Positions 6,393-8,310 of a stretch of 8,310 nucleotides of DNA are shown here, piece by piece (position 1 is the stretch's first letter; each line of letters begins with the position of its first letter). The notes beneath the pieces were generated by a model. It had not been told where the DNA came from. It did no database searches and was given only the letters and a program-made list of their open reading frames with translations. The stretch comes from Candidatus Bathyarchaeota archaeon (GTDB lineage Archaea; Thermoproteota; Bathyarchaeia; RBG-16-48-13; GCA-020345945). The stretch covers positions 814,893-823,202 of the forward strand of contig CP070773.1 in NCBI GenBank assembly GCA_020345945.1, given 5' to 3'. Position numbers and translations under genes: made by a program.

Positions 6393-7136
6393 TCAGATTA
6401 TCCACTGAAAAGGAATAAAGAAACGAACGTAGAGAGCCACAAAGAGTAAAACAACAGCAAGAATGATGAATACATAATCGAAGGTCCGCATCTCTAAAAC
6501 ATGCAAGCTTGTTCTCTCTGCTTCCGAACCGAAAGCACGAGATTCCATTGCTTCTGCTAACTCCAAGCTCCGTCTTATTGCGTTCACGATCAGCGGTATA
6601 AGTATTGGAATGTAGTTTCTAATCCGCTTCAATATGTCTCCCCGATCAAGTTCAAGCCCTCTCGACCTCTGAGCATCAATAATCGTTTGAGCCTCGTCAG
6701 CAAGCACAGGAACAAAACGAACAGCCGTGGTGAAAGCAAAGCACAGCTCATAAGGAACCCTACTCCGCTCAAGAGCAAGCCCCAAGTCATCGGGAGAGGT
6801 CGTTAGGAAGAACCAAGAGAAGGAAGCGACAAGGGTAAGGAATCTGAAAGACATCGCTGCAGAGTAGAGAAGAGCATATCCGACAAAAAGGTTCATAACA
6901 AAGATCATCCCGCTCAAGAAAAGAGCTCCTCTCAGAGACTCAAGCCATTGCTTAACTACCTTTGCCGCGAGAATTATGGGAACCTGCAGCAGGAAGAGAG
7001 CTATCAAAGGCATAAGCTCAGTGAATAGGACCGCCACGCTGAATACAATGAATGATCCGATGAATTTTGCACGAGGATCAAGTCTATGAATCGGCGAAGA
7101 GACCTTTCTGAAACGAAGGCCTTCAAACGCTCTCAA
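6393..7136 (-). CDS. ecfT: Energy-coupling factor transporter transmembrane protein EcfT
   Basis: EcfT is the membrane scaffold that links two ATPases to a substrate-binding S-component in ECF-type vitamin or metal importers. The protein has 247 residues. Hydrophobic segments lie at about 25-40, 42-58, 70-91, 97-112, 130-146 and 219-243. Between the last two lies the cytoplasmic coupling region with both arginine motifs: AQRSRG (155-160) and ESRAFG (198-203), which dock into the two ATPases. The motif HRLDPRAKF near residue 20 is typical of the family. The start is TTG at 7136. It overlaps the TGA of the upstream ATPase as TTGA and has a strong ribosome site, GGGTGAT, a few bases upstream, which argues for translational coupling. 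This is the last gene of the block visible here. The S-component, and therefore the substrate, is not in the window. Confidence 0.93.
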   Translation of the reverse strand: MRAFEGLRFRKVSSPIHRLDPRAKFIGSFIVFSVAVLFTELMPLIALFLLQVPIILAAKVVKQWLESLRGALFLSGMIFVMNLFVGYALLYSAAMSFRFLTLVASFSWFFLTTSPDDLGLALERSRVPYELCFAFTTAVRFVPVLADEAQTIIDAQRSRGLELDRGDILKRIRNYIPILIPLIVNAIRRSLELAEAMESRAFGSEAERTSLHVLEMRTFDYVFIILAVVLLFVALYVRFFIPFQWII

Positions 7137-7957
7137 AGTTTATCACCCTTGATCAACTCAACTAACAGTCTTTCTGCCTCGTAAAGATCAATGATATTAC
7201 CAGAAAGCCCCAGATCAGAGAGGCTTTGAAAGAGCTGAGTAATCTGAGGACGAACTAGCGATGCAGCAAGAACCTTCCCGTAATCGGTGAGAATCGTTGA
7301 CGCTGGACCGTCAGCGATTATTCCTCCTTGAGACATAAGAACGACACGTGGGGCACAGTCAGCAACAAACTCAATATCATGACTGACTATGATAACCGTC
7401 CTTCCTTGAGTATTAAGCTGGATGATGAGTTCTCTGAGCCGATCTTTCTGCATCTGGTCTTGGCCAATAGTGGGTTCGTCAAGGACTATGTACTCAGGAT
7501 TCCAAGCAAGCACAGAGGCAAGGGCAACTCTCTTCCTCTCTCCCCCGCTAAGCATAAATGGAGACGAATCACGGTAACGTTTCAGGTCAAGAAGGTTTAG
7601 AGCCCATACTGTCCTTCGCTTGACTGTCTCAGGATCGTAACCGAAGTTTACCAGACCAAAGGCTATCTCTTCTTCAACAGTCTCGCTGAAAAGTTGATGA
7701 TCAGGGTTCTGGAACACCAAACCAACCTTTCGAGATAGTTCTGCCACACTTCTCTCTCGAGTGTCAACGTCGTCAATAGTCACACTTCCCTTTGTAGGCT
7801 TGAACAGACCATTGAGATGTTTTATCAGCGTCGTCTTCCCTGCACCATTCTCACCCATGATAGCAACGAATTCGCCTCTCTGTATCTTTAAGGACACCTC
7901 TTTCAAGGCAACGGTTCCTGAAGAATAAGCATAGGATACCTTATCGACTTCAATCAT
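7133..7957 (-). CDS. ecfA: Energy-coupling factor transporter ATPase EcfA (second of two)
   Basis: This ABC ATPase powers the ECF importer with EcfT and the neighbouring EcfA. The protein has 274 residues, a full-length family size. Motifs in order: aromatic A-loop Tyr near residues 9-11, Walker A GENGAGKTT (35-43), Q-loop FQNPDHQLF (82-90), signature LSGGERKR (136-143), Walker B IVLDEPT (157-163), D-loop GQD (165-167) and H-loop SHD (192-194). All catalytic residues are present. FQNPDHQLF is characteristic of the EcfA subfamily. The start is ATG at 7957, which overlaps the end of the upstream EcfA by 8 bases, with AAGGAG about 11 bases upstream. Its own stop overlaps the ecfT start. These overlaps make the three genes one translational unit, encoding the two ATPases of a heterodimeric module. 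Confidence 0.95.
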   Translation of the reverse strand: MIEVDKVSYAYSSGTVALKEVSLKIQRGEFVAIMGENGAGKTTLIKHLNGLFKPTKGSVTIDDVDTRERSVAELSRKVGLVFQNPDHQLFSETVEEEIAFGLVNFGYDPETVKRRTVWALNLLDLKRYRDSSPFMLSGGERKRVALASVLAWNPEYIVLDEPTIGQDQMQKDRLRELIIQLNTQGRTVIIVSHDIEFVADCAPRVVLMSQGGIIADGPASTILTDYGKVLAASLVRPQITQLFQSLSDLGLSGNIIDLYEAERLLVELIKGDKL

Positions 7958-8310
7958 GTTGCATCAGACTCCTTACTTCATGTGCAGCCTCAGATACGGT
8001 GACCGGCAATCTTGAAACTGGGATCCCCTCCTCTTTCAGCATCTGAAAGAGCCTTGTTGCCTTGGGTACACCAACTCCCATCAGTCTCGTCTTTTCAGAG
8101 ACAAATACTTCTCTAGGATTACCATCCATCGCTACTATCCCATTATCGAGAACGATCACTCTATCAGCAAACAAGGATGCCAAGTCTAACCTATGTTCGA
8201 CTATGATCACGGTGATCTGAAGCTCTTTGTTGAGAGTAGAGATCACATTGAAGATCCCTTGAGCAGATAGGGGATCAAGGAAAGAAGTAGGCTCATCGAA
8301 TACGACCAGT
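7950..8310 (-). CDS. ecfA: Energy-coupling factor transporter ATPase EcfA (first of two), C-terminal part cut by the right edge
   Basis: The frame stays open to the right edge, so about 119 C-terminal residues are seen; the Walker A and signature motifs lie outside. The first visible residues form the Walker B end, LVVFDEPTSFLDPLS, with the catalytic Glu and the D-loop FLD. An H-loop of the form VEHRLD follows, as is common in EcfA proteins where the Ser-His-Asp of other ABC ATPases is replaced by Glu-His-Arg. The in-frame GTG at 8246 is an internal Val codon, not a start. The C-terminal tail after about residue 60 of the visible part is the usual EcfA dimerisation region. The stop TGA overlaps the start of the next ATPase gene by 8 bases. 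Confidence 0.93.
   Translation of the reverse strand, partial: LVVFDEPTSFLDPLSAQGIFNVISTLNKELQITVIIVEHRLDLASLFADRVIVLDNGIVAMDGNPREVFVSEKTRLMGVGVPKATRLFQMLKEEGIPVSRLPVTVSEAAHEVRSLMQHD

Noticed and set aside
8244..8246. GTG as the start of a short ATPase fragment
   Set aside because: The frame continues upstream through a clear Walker B and D-loop to the window edge, so the gene is cut by the window and is not a short or broken gene.

Overview
The window is archaeal. It holds the C-terminal three quarters of an archaeal/eukaryotic-type elongation factor 2 with the diphthamide histidine, a helicase-less XPF/ERCC4 nuclease, an AgrE-type archaeal ornithine cyclodeaminase (TIGR00300 family), a 6-phospho-3-hexuloisomerase, a 25-codon gene for ribosomal protein eL41, and TATA-like promoter boxes in place of bacterial -35/-10 elements. 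The stand-alone short XPF argues against a typical euryarchaeon, where the nuclease is usually fused to a helicase as Hef. It points to the TACK or Asgard side, but no finer placement can be supported from the sequence alone.

Layout from left to right. Positions 1-1632 (+) carry EF-2, cut by the left edge. A gap of about 100 bases with a two-part hairpin separates it from a convergent gene. From there to the right edge every gene lies on the minus strand, so transcription runs right to left: an ECF transporter block at 8310-6393 (EcfA, EcfA, EcfT, with overlapping ends), xpf (6340-5648), hxlB (5589-4996), the eL41 gene (4867-4790), the ornithine cyclodeaminase (4610-3342), and a glycoside hydrolase family 4 enzyme (3062-1740).

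The two EcfA genes and ecfT are clearly one translationally coupled operon and would energise uptake of a vitamin or metal through an S-component that is not in this window. The other genes look like single units with their own promoters. The eL41 gene and the cyclodeaminase gene have the same TATA-like octamer (CCTTAAAA), separated from each start codon by exactly 49 bases. hxlB has an AT-rich box at nearly the same distance. Together these genes cover core translation (EF-2, eL41), DNA repair (XPF), pentose/hexulose phosphate metabolism (HxlB), ornithine-to-proline conversion, and sugar hydrolysis. They form a mostly housekeeping neighbourhood, with no sign of mobile elements, CRISPR or defence systems.

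The most useful item is the eL41 gene, which is too short for routine gene finding. I did not find evidence of a wholly new system.
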